This document shows positions 54,599-64,000 of a DNA stretch of 64,000 nt, one piece after another (the first letter of the stretch is position 1; every line of letters starts with the position of its first letter). The position numbers were made by a program, and so were the translations under genes. The notes under the pieces were generated by a model that searched no databases, had not been told where the DNA came from, and saw only the letters and a list, made by a program, of their open reading frames with translations. The stretch is taken from assembly GCF_902498065.1 (NCBI RefSeq), contig NZ_CABVIR010000002.1:248001-312000 (forward strand). The letters run 5' to 3'. This stretch comes from Pseudomonas fluorescens (GTDB taxonomy: Bacteria; Pseudomonadota; Gammaproteobacteria; Pseudomonadales; Pseudomonadaceae).

Positions 54599-55800
54599 TG
54601 CGTGACGTTTATATCTGCGATGCGATTCGCACCCCCATCGGCCGTTTCGGCGGTGGCCTGTCGACGGTTCGCGCCGACGACCTGGCCGCTGTGCCGATCA
54701 AGGCGCTGATGGAGCGCAACCCGTCGGTGGACTGGAACGCGGTGGACGAGGTGTTCCTCGGCTGCGCCAACCAGGCCGGCGAAGACAACCGTAACGTGGC
54801 GCGCATGGCGCTGCTGCTGGCGGGCCTGCCGGAAACCATTCCCGGCGTGACCCTCAATCGCCTCTGCGCTTCGGGCATGGATGCCATCGGCACCGCGTTC
54901 CGCGCCATCGCCAGCGGCGAAATGGAGCTGGCGATTGCCGGCGGCGTTGAGTCGATGTCCCGCGCGCCGTTCGTGATGGGCAAGGCGGATGCGGCGTTCT
55001 CGCGCAACATGAAGCTGGAAGACACCACCATCGGCTGGCGTTTCATCAACCCGTTGATGAAAGCCCAATACGGCGTCGATGCGATGCCGCAGACCGCCGA
55101 CAATGTGGCGGACGATTACGAAGTGTCCCGTGAGGATCAGGACGCGTTCGCCCTGCGCAGCCAGCAGCGGACAGCCGCCGCGCAAGCCGCAGGATTTTTC
55201 GCGGAAGAAATCGTCGAAGTGCGGATTGCCCACAAGAAGGGTGAAACTGTCGTCAGCCAGGACGAACATCCTCGCGCCGACACCACGCTGGAAACCCTGG
55301 CCAAATTGAAACCGGTCAACGGTCCCGACAAAACCGTCACTGCCGGCAATGCGTCGGGGGTGAACGATGGTGCCGCCGCGCTGATCCTGGCCTCGGCCGA
55401 CGCGGTGAAGAAACACGGTTTGACGGCTCGCGCCAAAGTGCTGGGCATGTCCAGCGCCGGTGTCGCACCGCGTGTCATGGGCATCGGCCCGGTCCCGGCG
55501 GTGCGCAAACTGACCGAACGTCTCGGCCTGGCTGTCAGTGATTTCGATGTGATCGAACTCAACGAAGCCTTCGCCAGCCAGGGCTTGGCGGTGTTGCGAG
55601 AACTGGGCCTGGCGGACGACGCGGCGCAGGTCAACCCGAACGGTGGTGCCATTGCCTTGGGCCATCCGTTGGGCATGAGCGGTGCACGCCTGGTGATGAC
55701 CGCGTTGCATCAGCTGGAAAAAACCGGCGGCAAGAAAGGTCTGGCGACCATGTGTGTTGGCGTCGGTCAGGGTCTGGCCTTGGCGATCGAACGCGTCTGA
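54598..55800 (+). CDS. pcaF: 3-oxoadipyl-CoA thiolase
   Basis: 400 residues. The nucleophilic Cys lies in [14 protein letters not shown], the second active-site His in [20 protein letters not shown], and the last Cys in [18 protein letters not shown]. It cleaves 3-oxoadipyl-CoA into succinyl-CoA and acetyl-CoA, ending the pathway. The ATG at 54598 overlaps the pcaJ TGA; a GTG one codon earlier is possible but less likely, and 400 residues is the family length. Confidence 0.96.
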   Translation: MRDVYICDAIRTPIGRFGGGLSTVRADDLAAVPIKALMERNPSVDWNAVDEVFLGCANQAGEDNRNVARMALLLAGLPETIPGVTLNRLCASGMDAIGTAFRAIASGEMELAIAGGVESMSRAPFVMGKADAAFSRNMKLEDTTIGWRFINPLMKAQYGVDAMPQTADNVADDYEVSREDQDAFALRSQQRTAAAQAAGFFAEEIVEVRIAHKKGETVVSQDEHPRADTTLETLAKLKPVNGPDKTVTAGNASGVNDGAAALILASADAVKKHGLTARAKVLGMSSAGVAPRVMGIGPVPAVRKLTERLGLAVSDFDVIELNEAFASQGLAVLRELGLADDAAQVNPNGGAIALGHPLGMSGARLVMTALHQLEKTGGKKGLATMCVGVGQGLALAIERV

Positions 55801-55836
55801 CGCGCAGCAGTGACAATAAGAACAGAGGAATGTGAA

Positions 55837-56541
55837 ATGACTGACAAGCCTGGTTACCGTCGCCCACAGGAAGGCACCCAGCCGGACTACCTGCACCCGA
55901 CGTATCAATCTACCAACCTGCGCTCGCCGTCCAAGCCGTTGGTGTTTCTGCCCCATTCGTTGTCGGAAATTACCGGCCCGACGGTCGGTGTCGAGCGTGT
56001 CAATGAGAAGGACAACGACCTGACCGCCCAGCACACGGGCGAGCCGTTGGGCGAACGCATCATCATTCACGGCCGCGTACTGGATGAAAACGGTCTGCCA
56101 GTACCGGGGATTCTGGTGGAGATCTGGCAAGCCAACGCCGCCGGACGCTACAACCATGCCCGCGACCTGCACGATGCGCCGCTGGACCCGAACTTCACCG
56201 GCACCGGCCGTACCGTGACGGATGCCGATGGCTGGTATCAATTCCAGACCATCAAACCCGGTGCATACCCGTGGGGCAACCACCACAATGCCTGGCGTCC
56301 GGCGCACATCCATTTTTCGCTGTTCGGGCCGAGCATCCTGACGCGCCTTGTCACGCAGATGTATTTCCCCGGTGACCCGTTGCTGGCGTACGACCCGATC
56401 TACAATTGCGTGCCCGATACCAGTGCCAAAGAACGCTTGATCGCCAGTTTCGACCTGGAAAAAACCATCCCTTCCTATGCCCTGGGTTATCGCTGGGACA
56501 TCGTTTTGCGCGGCCGCGATGCCACGCCGATGGAGAAATAA
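55837..56541 (+). CDS. pcaH: Protocatechuate 3,4-dioxygenase beta subunit
   Basis: 234 residues. The non-haem Fe(III) ligands are visible: Tyr in AAGRYNHARDL, Tyr in KPGAYPWGNHHNAWRPAHIHF, with two His in the same segment (HIH). The ATG at 55837 follows AGAGGAATGTG. PcaHG splits protocatechuate to beta-carboxy-cis,cis-muconate. PcaF ends only 36 bases upstream, so the genes are probably one transcript from pcaI. Confidence 0.96.
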   Translation: MTDKPGYRRPQEGTQPDYLHPTYQSTNLRSPSKPLVFLPHSLSEITGPTVGVERVNEKDNDLTAQHTGEPLGERIIIHGRVLDENGLPVPGILVEIWQANAAGRYNHARDLHDAPLDPNFTGTGRTVTDADGWYQFQTIKPGAYPWGNHHNAWRPAHIHFSLFGPSILTRLVTQMYFPGDPLLAYDPIYNCVPDTSAKERLIASFDLEKTIPSYALGYRWDIVLRGRDATPMEK

Positions 56542-56542
56542 G

Positions 56543-57109
56543 ATGACGCTGACTGCGACCACGTCCCACACCGTCGGGCCGTATTACCACATCGGCTTGA
56601 CCTGGCTGAACCGCGAGAACCTGACCGTCGAACAAACCCTGGGCGAGCGCGTGGCGATCACCGGGCAAGTCGTCGATGGCAACGGTGACATCGTCAACGA
56701 CGCGATGCTGGAAGTCTGGCAGGCCAACGCCGCCGGCAAGTACGACCACCCCGAAGACGATCAGGCCAAACCCCTGGACCCGAACTTCGAAGGCTTTGGC
56801 CGGATTCCGGTGGATGCCGAAGGGCGCTTCCGCTTCACCACGATCAAGCCGGGCACGGTGGAAGGCCTGAAAGGTTCGACCCAGGCACCGCACCTGGTGG
56901 TGCTGGTGTTTGCGCGCGGGTTGGTGAAGCACTTGCTGACACGGATTTACTTTGATGGTGAACCGGCCAATGTGTCGGATCCGCTGCTGGAGTGTGTGCC
57001 GGCCGAGCGCCGCGGTACCTTGCTGGCGAAGCAGGATGCGAGCGGTGTTTACCAGTGGAATGTGATTCTGCAGGGTACCGATGCCGAGACGGTGTTCTTC
57101 GATTACTGA
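56543..57109 (+). CDS. pcaG: Protocatechuate 3,4-dioxygenase alpha subunit
   Basis: 188 residues. SHTVGPYYHIGLTWLNREN at the start and MLEVWQANAAGKYDHPEDDQ are the alpha-subunit counterparts of the beta subunit, without the iron ligands. It starts one base after the pcaH stop. Together they make the ring-cleavage enzyme. A REP pair follows, which may set the end of this transcript. Confidence 0.95.
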   Translation: MTLTATTSHTVGPYYHIGLTWLNRENLTVEQTLGERVAITGQVVDGNGDIVNDAMLEVWQANAAGKYDHPEDDQAKPLDPNFEGFGRIPVDAEGRFRFTTIKPGTVEGLKGSTQAPHLVVLVFARGLVKHLLTRIYFDGEPANVSDPLLECVPAERRGTLLAKQDASGVYQWNVILQGTDAETVFFDY

Positions 57110-57124
57110 AAACCCCGCAAATCC

Positions 57125-57216
57125 CTGTGGGAGCGGGCTTGCCCGCGATGGGGCCGGATCATCCAACATCCATGTTGACTGACCCAACGCCATCGCGGGC
57201 AAGCCCGCTCCCACAG
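57125..57216. repeat. Paired inverted REP element (GCGGGC-type stem) inside the pca cluster
   Basis: Arms CTGTGGGAGCGGGCTTGCCC and CATCGCGGGCAAGCCCGCTC, exact complements in the stem. It lies between pcaG and pcaT and could stabilise the 3' end of the pcaIJFHG message. Confidence 0.9.
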
Positions 57217-57294
57217 GTGCAGCATCGCCAATTGTGGAACGGGACTGTTGCAAAGTGTGTCTAGACTGTCACTGTCCCCAAAGAGTGAAGAACA

Positions 57295-58599
57295 ATGACA
57301 ACCCCAACCGCTATTCCAGCGCACTACACCGGCGAAGAGCGCAGCAAGCGCATCTTCGCGATTGTCGGTGCCTCGTCCGGCAACCTCGTCGAATGGTTCG
57401 ACTTCTACGTCTACGCCTTTTGCGCGATCTATTTCGCCCCGGCCTTTTTTCCGTCCGATAACCCGACGGTGCAGTTGGTCAACACGGCGGGCGTGTTCGC
57501 CGCCGGGTTCCTGATGCGACCGATTGGCGGCTGGATTTTCGGCCGTGTCGCGGACAAGCACGGGCGCAAGAATTCGATGCTGATTTCGATTCTGATGATG
57601 TGCTTCGGATCGCTGCTCATCGCGTGCCTGCCGACCTACAAGGACATCGGCGTCTGGGCGCCGATCATGTTGCTGTTTGCGCGCTTGCTCCAGGGGTTGT
57701 CGGTGGGCGGCGAGTACGGCACCACCGCCACCTACATGAGCGAAGTCGCCCTCAAGGGCCAGCGCGGTTTCTTCGCCTCGTTCCAGTACGTGACGTTGAT
57801 TGGCGGGCAACTGCTGGCGGTGTCGCTGGTGGTGATCCTGCAACAGTTCCTCACCGAAGATGACCTGCGTGCCTACGGCTGGCGGATCCCGTTTGTGGTT
57901 GGCGCGGTGGCCGCATTGATTTCGTTGTTCCTGCGTCGCTCGCTGAAAGAAACCACCAGCAAGGAAATGCGCGATAACAAGGACGCCGGCAGCATCCGCG
58001 CGTTGTTCCGCGACCATAAAGCCGCGTTCATTACCGTGCTGGGTTACACCGCCGGTGGCTCGTTGATTTTCTACACCTTTACCACGTACATGCAGAAATA
58101 CCTGGTGAACACCGCCGGCATGCACGCCAAGACGGCCAGTTACATCATGACCGGCGCGCTGTTTCTTTATATGTGCATGCAGCCGCTGTTCGGCATGCTC
58201 GCCGACAAGATTGGCCGACGTAACTCGATGCTATGGTTCGGTGCGTTGGGTACGCTGTTCACCGTGCCGATTCTGTTGAGTCTGAAAAGCGTCAGCAGTC
58301 CGTTCCTGGCGTTTGTGCTGATCACAGTGGCGCTGGCGATTGTCAGTTTCTACACCTCGATCAGCGGCCTGGTAAAAGCCGAGATGTTCCCGCCGGAAGT
58401 GCGCGCCTTGGGCGTTGGCCTGGCGTACGCGGTGGCGAATGCTATCTTCGGCGGTTCGGCGGAATACGTCGCGCTGAGCCTCAAAGCGGTGGGCATGGAA
58501 AACTCTTTCTACTGGTACGTCACGGTGATGATGGCGGTGGCGTTCCTGTTCAGCCTGCGTCTGCCGAAACAAGCGAAGTACTTGCACCACGACCTTTGA
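57295..58599 (+). CDS. pcaT: MFS transporter PcaT (beta-ketoadipate uptake type)
   Basis: 434 residues, twelve membrane helices, of the metabolite:H+ symporter (ProP/KgtP) branch. [20 protein letters not shown] in helix 1 and [17 protein letters not shown] as the A-motif. The place in the cluster (before pcaB) matches P. putida PcaT, which takes up beta-ketoadipate and related dicarboxylates. No PcaR box was seen in the short gap after the REP pair. Confidence 0.9.
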   Translation: MTTPTAIPAHYTGEERSKRIFAIVGASSGNLVEWFDFYVYAFCAIYFAPAFFPSDNPTVQLVNTAGVFAAGFLMRPIGGWIFGRVADKHGRKNSMLISILMMCFGSLLIACLPTYKDIGVWAPIMLLFARLLQGLSVGGEYGTTATYMSEVALKGQRGFFASFQYVTLIGGQLLAVSLVVILQQFLTEDDLRAYGWRIPFVVGAVAALISLFLRRSLKETTSKEMRDNKDAGSIRALFRDHKAAFITVLGYTAGGSLIFYTFTTYMQKYLVNTAGMHAKTASYIMTGALFLYMCMQPLFGMLADKIGRRNSMLWFGALGTLFTVPILLSLKSVSSPFLAFVLITVALAIVSFYTSISGLVKAEMFPPEVRALGVGLAYAVANAIFGGSAEYVALSLKAVGMENSFYWYVTVMMAVAFLFSLRLPKQAKYLHHDL

Positions 58600-58644
58600 T
58601 CCATCTGCGTGGGCCACACCGGTCCACGCCTTCAGGGACTGTTT

Positions 58645-60009
58645 ATGAACCAGCGACCGGGCAATCAATTGTTCGATGCCTATTTCACTGCCCGCGATAT
58701 GCGTGACGTGTTCTGCGATCAGGGCCGGGTGCAGGCCATGCTCGATTTCGAAGCGGCGCTGGCACGGGCAGAGGCGAAGGTCGGCTTGATTCCGCAAACG
58801 GCTGTGGCGCCTATCGAAGCAGCCTGCCGCGCCGAACATTATGACTTCGCGGCCCTCGCCGAGGCGATTGCCACGGCCGGCAACTCGGCGATTCCGCTGG
58901 TGAAAGCGTTGGGAAAACAGATCGCAACCACCGCTGCCGAAGCCGAGCGCTATGTACATCTGGGCGCCACCAGCCAGGACGTGATGGACACCGGTCTGGT
59001 GCTGCAACTGCGTCGGGCGCTGGAACTGATTGAAGGCGATCTGTCGCAACTGGGCGAAACCCTTTCAACTCAGGCCAGGCGTTATGTCGCCACACCACTG
59101 GCCGGTCGCACTTGGTTGCAGCACGCCACGCCGGTCACCTTGGGCATGAAGATCGCCGGTTGGCTGGGCGCCGTCACCCGCAGCCGGCAACGTCTGCAAG
59201 AACTCAAGCCGCGTCTGCTGGTGCTGCAATTCGGCGGCGCCTCCGGAACCCTCGCGGCCCTCGGTACGCAGGCGATGCCGATTGCCGACGCGCTGGCCGC
59301 AGAGTTGCACCTGACGTTGCCCGACCAACCGTGGCACACCCAACGTGATCGCCTGGTGGAATTTGGTTCTGTGCTGGGATTGATCGCTGGCAGCCTCGGC
59401 AAGCTCGGTCGCGACATCAGCCTGTTGATGCAGACTGAAGCGGGCGAAGTGTTCGAACCCTCGGCGCCAGGCAAGGGCGGTTCGTCGACCATGCCGCACA
59501 AACGCAACCCGGTGAGCGCCGCGGTGCTGATTGGCGCTGCAACGCGCGTCCCCGGTTTGCTCTCGACGCTGTTCAGCGCCATGCCGCAAGAGCACGAGCG
59601 CAGTCTGGGCCTGTGGCACGCCGAGTGGGAAACCTTGCCGGAGATTTGCTGCCTGGTGTCCGGCAGCCTCAAACAAGCGTTGCTGGTGGCGGACGGACTG
59701 GAAGTGGACGCCGAGCGCATGGCCCGCAACCTCGATCTGACCCAAGGCCTGGTGCTGGCCGAAGCGGTGAGCATCGTCCTCGCCCAGCGGGTCGGCCGCG
59801 ACACGGCGCATCATTTACTGGAGCAGTGCTGCAAGCGCGCTGTCGCTGAGCAGCGGCATTTGCGCGCGGTGCTGGGCGACGAGCCGCAAGTGACTGCCGA
59901 ACTCTCGGCGGCTGAACTCGATCATCTGCTGGACCCCGCCAACTACCTCGGTCAATCCCGTACGTGGGTCGAGCGAGCGGTGGCTGAACATTCTGCGTTG
60001 ACTGCCTGA
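58645..60009 (+). CDS. pcaB: 3-carboxy-cis,cis-muconate cycloisomerase
   Basis: 454 residues of the fumarase/aspartase superfamily. The superfamily signature GSSTMPHKRNPVS is intact. It lactonises beta-carboxymuconate to gamma-carboxymuconolactone. The start ATG at 58645 gives MNQRPGNQLFDAYFTARDMR; the longer frame begins in the gap and is less likely. It lies 45 bases after pcaT, in the operon with pcaD and pcaC. Confidence 0.96.
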   Translation: MNQRPGNQLFDAYFTARDMRDVFCDQGRVQAMLDFEAALARAEAKVGLIPQTAVAPIEAACRAEHYDFAALAEAIATAGNSAIPLVKALGKQIATTAAEAERYVHLGATSQDVMDTGLVLQLRRALELIEGDLSQLGETLSTQARRYVATPLAGRTWLQHATPVTLGMKIAGWLGAVTRSRQRLQELKPRLLVLQFGGASGTLAALGTQAMPIADALAAELHLTLPDQPWHTQRDRLVEFGSVLGLIAGSLGKLGRDISLLMQTEAGEVFEPSAPGKGGSSTMPHKRNPVSAAVLIGAATRVPGLLSTLFSAMPQEHERSLGLWHAEWETLPEICCLVSGSLKQALLVADGLEVDAERMARNLDLTQGLVLAEAVSIVLAQRVGRDTAHHLLEQCCKRAVAEQRHLRAVLGDEPQVTAELSAAELDHLLDPANYLGQSRTWVERAVAEHSALTA

Positions 60010-60020
60010 AGGAGATTGCT

Positions 60021-60812
60021 GTGGCTTTCGTACAACTCGCCGAGGGCGAACTGCATTACCAACTCGATGGGCCGGCCAATGCGCCGGTGCTGGTGTTGTC
60101 CAACTCGCTGGGCACCGACCTGCAGATGTGGGACGCGCAAATTGCCGCGTTCTCCAAGCATTTTCGTGTGCTGCGTTTTGACACGCGCGGGCACGGAAAA
60201 TCGCTGGTCACGCCGGGGCCGTACAGCATCGAGCAACTGGGCCATGACGTGCTTGCGTTGCTGGATGCGTTGCACATCGATAAAGCGCATTTCTGCGGCC
60301 TGTCGATGGGTGGCTTGATTGGCCAGTGGCTGGGCATCCATGCCGGTGAACGATTGAACAAACTGGTGGTGTGCAACACCGCGGCGAAAATCGGCGACCC
60401 CTCGATCTGGAACCCACGCATCGAAACCGTGTTGCGAGACGGCGCGGCGGCCATGGTTGCCCTGCGTGATGCGTCGATTGCACGCTGGTTTACCGCGGAT
60501 TTTGCCGAAGCCAATCCGGCTGCGGCGAAGCAGATTACCGACATGCTCGCGGCCACTTCGCCGCAAGGCTATGCGGCCAATTGCGCCGCTGTGCGCGATG
60601 CCGATTTCCGCGATCAGTTGTCCTCGATCAAGGTGCCGTTGCTGGTCATCGCCGGCACCGAAGACGTGGTGACGCCACCATCCGGTGGGCACTTCATCCA
60701 GGAGCAGGTGCAGGGCGCCGAGTACGCAGAGTTCTACGCGGCGCACCTGTCCAACGTGCAGGCCGGCGATGCGTTCAGCGATCGCGTTCTTGCTTTTCTG
60801 CTGGGCCATTGA
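60021..60812 (+). CDS. pcaD: 3-oxoadipate enol-lactonase
   Basis: 263 residues of alpha/beta hydrolase type, starting at GTG with AAGGAG upstream. The nucleophile elbow is CGLSMGGLIG (Ser). LRFDTRGHGKS is the typical strand before it. The late acid and His lie in IAGTEDVVTPPSGGHF and AAHLSNVQA. It turns the enol-lactone into beta-ketoadipate. Confidence 0.95.
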   Translation: MAFVQLAEGELHYQLDGPANAPVLVLSNSLGTDLQMWDAQIAAFSKHFRVLRFDTRGHGKSLVTPGPYSIEQLGHDVLALLDALHIDKAHFCGLSMGGLIGQWLGIHAGERLNKLVVCNTAAKIGDPSIWNPRIETVLRDGAAAMVALRDASIARWFTADFAEANPAAAKQITDMLAATSPQGYAANCAAVRDADFRDQLSSIKVPLLVIAGTEDVVTPPSGGHFIQEQVQGAEYAEFYAAHLSNVQAGDAFSDRVLAFLLGH

Positions 60813-60822
60813 GGGAACATTC

Positions 60823-61215
60823 GTGGACGAGAAACAACGTTACGATGAAGGCCTGAACGTCCGTCGCGCAGTCCTCGGCGACGCCCATGTCGACCGCAGC
60901 CTGAGCGCGTTGACCGAGTTCAATTCGGAGTTTCAGGAAATGATCACCCGCCACGCCTGGGGTGATATCTGGACCCGCCCGGGCCTGCCGCGCCATACCC
61001 GTAGCCTGATCACCATCGCCATGCTGATCGGCATGAACCGCGAGGGCGAACTCAAATTGCACCTGCGTGCCGCCGCCAACAACGGCGTGACCCGCGGCGA
61101 GATCAAGGAAGTGATCATGCAGAGCGCCATCTACTGCGGCATCCCGGCGGCGAATGCGACGTTCCACCTCGCCGAATCGGTGTGGGATGAGTTGGGGGTC
61201 GAGTCGCGGGAGTGA
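60823..61215 (+). CDS. pcaC: 4-carboxymuconolactone decarboxylase
   Basis: 130 residues starting at GTG (60823) with GAGGGAAC before it. NVRRAVLGDAHVDRSLSALT and the FAxE/HLRAAANNGVTRGEIKEV region are family hallmarks, with MQSAIYCGIPAANATFHLAE holding the active-site Cys. It decarboxylates gamma-carboxymuconolactone. It follows pcaD after ten bases, and a REP pair follows it. Confidence 0.95.
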   Translation: MDEKQRYDEGLNVRRAVLGDAHVDRSLSALTEFNSEFQEMITRHAWGDIWTRPGLPRHTRSLITIAMLIGMNREGELKLHLRAAANNGVTRGEIKEVIMQSAIYCGIPAANATFHLAESVWDELGVESRE

Positions 61216-61247
61216 TTCCTTGCGATGTGCGGTGTTTGATCTGACGC

Positions 61248-61344
61248 TATCGCGGGCAAGCCCGCTCTCACAAGGTTTTGTGTCATGCCCGGATGTCGGA
61301 GCACACCTACAAAACCTGTGGGAGCGGGCTTGCCCGCGATGGCG
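61248..61344. repeat. Paired inverted REP element (GCGGGC-type stem)
   Basis: Arms ATCGCGGGCAAGCCCGCTCT and CTGTGGGAGCGGGCTTGCCC. It lies between the convergent pcaC and porin genes. Confidence 0.9.
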
Positions 61345-61354
61345 ATGGTGAGGT

Positions 61355-62608
61355 TTACAAAAGGCTGATCGGATAGCTGACAATCAACCGGTTCTCGTCG
61401 AACTCGTTGTTGCTGTAGTCGCGGCGCATGGTCGAGTTGCGCCATTTGACGTTCAGGTCCTTCAGCGCACCGCTCTGCACGGTGTAGCCCAGTTCACTTT
61501 CGCGGCCCCATTCCTTGCCATCGGTGACGGTGCCGGTGTGCACGTTTTCGCCGCTGATGTAGCGGTTCATCAGGGTCAGACCCGGTACACCGAGTGCGGC
61601 GAAGTTGTAGTCGTGGCGCAGCTGCCAGGATTTTTCCCGGGCGTTGTCATAGCTCGAGTTGTAGCTGTCGTTGGCCAGCGTGCCGCCGCTGGTGCCGTTG
61701 ACCCGCATCCAGGCGCTGTCGCCGGTGAGTTTTTGCAGACCGACATAGAAGGTGTTGCCGCCGTACTTGGCCGAGAACAACCCCGACCAGGTCTTGTTGT
61801 CCAGATCGCCAGCGCGAGCGCTGCCGTCTTCCTTGCCATAGAAAAATCCGAGGTTGGCGCCCAGGGTCCAGTCGCCAATGGGTTGGCTGTGGGTCAGGTT
61901 GACGTATTGCTGGCTGTAGATGTCCTTGAGTTCGGCGTTCCACAGGCCGATCTGGGTGCGCTTCTCGTTGAACAGATATTCGCCCCCCTGGAAGTTGAAG
62001 CGGTCTGAGGTGAAGGCCGCTTTGCCGGTCATCGACATGTCGCTCATGCTGCTGTCGTCACGCGGGCTGTTCTGGCGGAACTGGCCGCCGTAGAGCGTCA
62101 GGCCGTTGATTTCCTTTGAGGTGATCTGGCCGCCACGGAAGGTTTGTGGCAGTGAGCGCCCATCGTCCGAACGCAGGATCGGCAGCACTGGCATCCATTC
62201 GCCGACCTTCACTTCGGTCTGCGACAACTTCGCTTTGAACGCTACGTTGGTGCGACCGAAGTGGTCTGCCGGACGGCCATCGTGGTCCAGCGGCAGCAGT
62301 TGCGTGCCGCCGGTGCCTTTGCCGCCGTCGAGTTTTACCGAGTACAGCCCGAGCACGTCCATGCCGAAGCCGACGGTGCCTTGAGTGAACCCGGACTTGG
62401 CGTCGAGGATGAAACTTTGCGTCCACTCTTCAGCCTTGCCCTGCGCCTTGGTCGGGTTGGTGAAGTTGCGGTTGATGTAGAAGTTGCGCAGGTTCAGGTT
62501 GACCTTGGCACCCTCGACAAAACCGGACTCTTCGGCTGTGGCGGGCAGGGCGGCGCCGGCCAGTGCGATGGCAATCAGGCTGGGAACGAAATAAGTGGAA
62601 GGCGTCAT
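61355..62608 (-). CDS. OprD-family outer-membrane porin
   Basis: 417 residues from ATG at 62608. The signal peptide (to about residue 25, cut near LPATAEE) precedes an 18-strand barrel with many aromatic-ended beta strands. NLNLRNFYINRNFT at the start and the C-terminal RLIVSYPISLL, ending in a hydrophobic residue, are typical of OprD/OpdK carboxylate channels. By position next to the pca genes, and with a PcaR box about 210 bp upstream, it is probably an aromatic-acid channel (PcaP/OpdK-like). The exact symbol is left open. Confidence 0.85.
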   Translation of the reverse strand: MTPSTYFVPSLIAIALAGAALPATAEESGFVEGAKVNLNLRNFYINRNFTNPTKAQGKAEEWTQSFILDAKSGFTQGTVGFGMDVLGLYSVKLDGGKGTGGTQLLPLDHDGRPADHFGRTNVAFKAKLSQTEVKVGEWMPVLPILRSDDGRSLPQTFRGGQITSKEINGLTLYGGQFRQNSPRDDSSMSDMSMTGKAAFTSDRFNFQGGEYLFNEKRTQIGLWNAELKDIYSQQYVNLTHSQPIGDWTLGANLGFFYGKEDGSARAGDLDNKTWSGLFSAKYGGNTFYVGLQKLTGDSAWMRVNGTSGGTLANDSYNSSYDNAREKSWQLRHDYNFAALGVPGLTLMNRYISGENVHTGTVTDGKEWGRESELGYTVQSGALKDLNVKWRNSTMRRDYSNNEFDENRLIVSYPISLL

Positions 62609-62818
62609 GGGCTGGGTCTCTCTGATTCTTGGAGATGAAACGGGGTGATGCCGCAACCGTCGGGTTGCAGACAAAAGATTCAAATTCAAATGTAACGGGC
62701 GAGATCAGCCGGACAGGGCAGGGCGCGGGGGCATGGTGTCGAACCTGTTGTTATTGGTTTTGTGTGGCTAATGGTGCGGGGAATTAACTAGATGGTTCAA
62801 TTGGTGGGAGCGGGTTTT

Positions 62819-62833
62819 GGGCGATAATCGAAC
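62819..62833 (-). promoter_or_regulatory. Single PcaR box upstream of the porin gene
   Basis: On the minus strand it reads GTTCGATTATCGCCC, 13 of 15 bases of the PcaR motif. No second element was found 19 bp to either side, unlike the other three sites. Confidence 0.6.
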
Positions 62834-62894
62834 GTAAGATTGGCGAGGGGTTTGTGTTGTCCGTATTGCCAACACAACGTTTCCCGCCGCCAAC

Positions 62895-62920
62895 AAAAAG
62901 CCCACCAAACGGTGGGCTTC
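62895..62920 (-). terminator. Intrinsic terminator of the efflux outer-membrane gene
   Basis: AAGCCCACC pairs with GGTGGGCTT around an AAAC loop; the minus-strand T run lies after the stem. Confidence 0.88.
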
Positions 62921-62938
62921 GTGTTTACAGCCGTTCGA

Positions 62939-64000
62939 TCAGAACAACTTCAGCTTCGGCGCTTCTTCTTTCAGCGGCTCGACTTTCGCGGTCTGCTCAT
63001 TCCAGCCACCGCCCAGTGCCTTGTAGAGATTCACGGCACTGGTCAGTTGCGCCAGACGATCGGTGATCAGCGCCTGTTGGGCACTGAACAGCTGACGCTG
63101 GGCATCGAGGAAGGTCAGGTTGCTGTCGACGCCAATGCGATAACGACGCTCGGCCAGACGGTAGTAGTCCTGGTTGGCGGTGACGAAATCACGCTGGGCC
63201 TGCAACTGCTCGGTGTAGGTCTGGCGGGCGGCCAGGCCATCGGCGACTTCCTGGAAGGCCGTTTGAATGGACTTCTCGTAGTTCGCCACGCCGATGTCTT
63301 TCTGGATTTTCGAGTAATCCAGGCTGGCGCGCAGGCTGCCGGCGTTGAAGATCGGCAGGTTGATTTGCGGCTGGAACAACCAGGTGCCCGAACCACCCTT
63401 GAACAGACCTGACAGGTCCGGGCTCAGGGTACCGGCATTGGCGGTGAGGCTGATGCTCGGGAAGAACGCCGCCCGTGCCGCGCCGATGTTGGCGTTGGCA
63501 GCCTTCAGGTTGTATTCGGCTTGAAGGATGTCTGGACGACGTTGCAGCAAGTCCGACGGCAAGCCCGGCGGTACGTCGCTCAGCAGGTCGTCAGCCAGCG
63601 GCTTGGCTTCTCGCAGATTGGCCGGGATGCCCGTGCCAAGCAGCAGCACCAGGCTGTTTTCATCCTGGGCGACCTGGCGGGTGTAACGGGCCAGTTGCGC
63701 ACGGGCGTTTTCCACCGAGGTCCGCGACTGCGCCAGATCCAGCGCCGAAGCGACGCCGACTTCGTTGCTGCGTGCGGTGAGCTTGTAGCTCTCCTCGAAC
63801 GCGCCAAGCGTGTCTTGAGTCAGCTTGCGCAGCTCTTTGTCAGCCTGCCAGGTCAGGTAGGCATTCGCCACGCTGGCCACCAGGCTGATTTGCGTGCTGC
63901 GACGGCCTTCTTCGGTGGCGAAGTATTTTTGCAGCGCTTCTTCACTCAGGCTGCGAACCCGACCGAACAGGTCGAGTTCATAAGCACTGATGCCGACGGT
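62939..64000 (-). CDS. RND efflux outer-membrane channel (TtgC/EmhC/OprM type), C-terminal part
   Basis: 354 codons are visible and the gene continues past the edge. [20 protein letters not shown] and the repeated [20 protein letters not shown] / [20 protein letters not shown] segments are typical of the outer-membrane factor family, which is built from two tandem halves. The family length is about 480 residues, so about 125 are missing at the N-terminus. It should form the exit duct of an RND pump (Ttg/Emh/Mex), whose other genes would be upstream, outside the window. The symbol cannot be assigned safely between paralogues. Confidence 0.9.
   Translation of the reverse strand, partial: TVGISAYELDLFGRVRSLSEEALQKYFATEEGRRSTQISLVASVANAYLTWQADKELRKLTQDTLGAFEESYKLTARSNEVGVASALDLAQSRTSVENARAQLARYTRQVAQDENSLVLLLGTGIPANLREAKPLADDLLSDVPPGLPSDLLQRRPDILQAEYNLKAANANIGAARAAFFPSISLTANAGTLSPDLSGLFKGGSGTWLFQPQINLPIFNAGSLRASLDYSKIQKDIGVANYEKSIQTAFQEVADGLAARQTYTEQLQAQRDFVTANQDYYRLAERRYRIGVDSNLTFLDAQRQLFSAQQALITDRLAQLTSAVNLYKALGGGWNEQTAKVEPLKEEAPKLKLF

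Noticed and set aside
1402..61344. CRISPR-like arrays from the repeated REP sequences
   Set aside because: Copies are spread over 60 kb as inverted pairs between genes, without regular spacers or cas genes.

Overview
The window is a chromosomal segment of a Pseudomonas, most likely from the P. fluorescens complex. The reasons are high GC, clustered pca (protocatechuate) genes in a P. fluorescens-type arrangement, a BraC/Liv transporter operon, QuiP, RapA, a CcoM-like microprotein, and at least nine paired inverted REP elements with the GTGGGAGC...GCTCCCAC signature. Almost everything is ordinary core or near-core genome. No prophage, plasmid, CRISPR array, rRNA or tRNA gene was seen.

Layout. 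1-6.7 kb (mostly minus strand): end of an ATP-dependent DNA ligase plus its MBL-fold exonuclease partner, the acyl-homoserine-lactone acylase QuiP, an isochorismatase-fold protein, two SEC-C proteins (one very His-rich), an LEA-2 lipoprotein and a DUF6231 protein. 6.8-9.6 kb: two paralogous OmpA-family lipoproteins, each preceded by a similar Shine-Dalgarno-occluding hairpin, then DUF1145 and an exported Gly-rich collagen-like protein. 9.7-18.5 kb: CopD-like membrane protein, DinG helicase, a GH50-like agarase homologue with an internal repeat insertion, a serine hydrolase, a lipoprotein with WPFG repeats and a Lys/Ala tail, and PdxH. 18.7-21.9 kb: glycine-zipper lipoprotein, then an inserted Rhs-core protein flanked by a relic of the nhaA 3' end, then intact nhaA. 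22-27.4 kb: PLP enzyme, FAD oxidoreductase, lipoprotein, and a divergent SDR/LysR pair. 27.5-32.6 kb: the branched-chain amino-acid ABC transporter operon. 33.5-35.7 kb: a solitary, very divergent tubulin/FtsZ-superfamily protein. 35.9-49.7 kb: beta-hydroxyacid dehydrogenase, MHYT-GGDEF-EAL protein, MFS transporter, RapA, class V aminotransferase with RidA and a LysR regulator, CcoM-like microprotein and Pit phosphate transporter.

50.2-62.8 kb is a complete protocatechuate branch of the beta-ketoadipate pathway: PcaR (regulator), PcaK (uptake), PcaIJF (CoA transfer and thiolysis), PcaHG (ring cleavage), PcaT (transport), PcaB, PcaD, PcaC and an OprD-family porin. PcaR-type boxes lie before pcaR, pcaK and pcaI as pairs of 9-bp elements always 19 bp apart centre to centre. 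A single box lies before the porin, suggesting one regulon from outer membrane to central metabolism. The right edge cuts a TtgC/EmhC/OprM-type efflux outer-membrane channel.

The most unusual items are the tubulin-like protein, the paired SD-sequestering leaders of the OmpA paralogues, the Rhs insertion with its duplicated nhaA terminus, and the regularly spaced PcaR operators.
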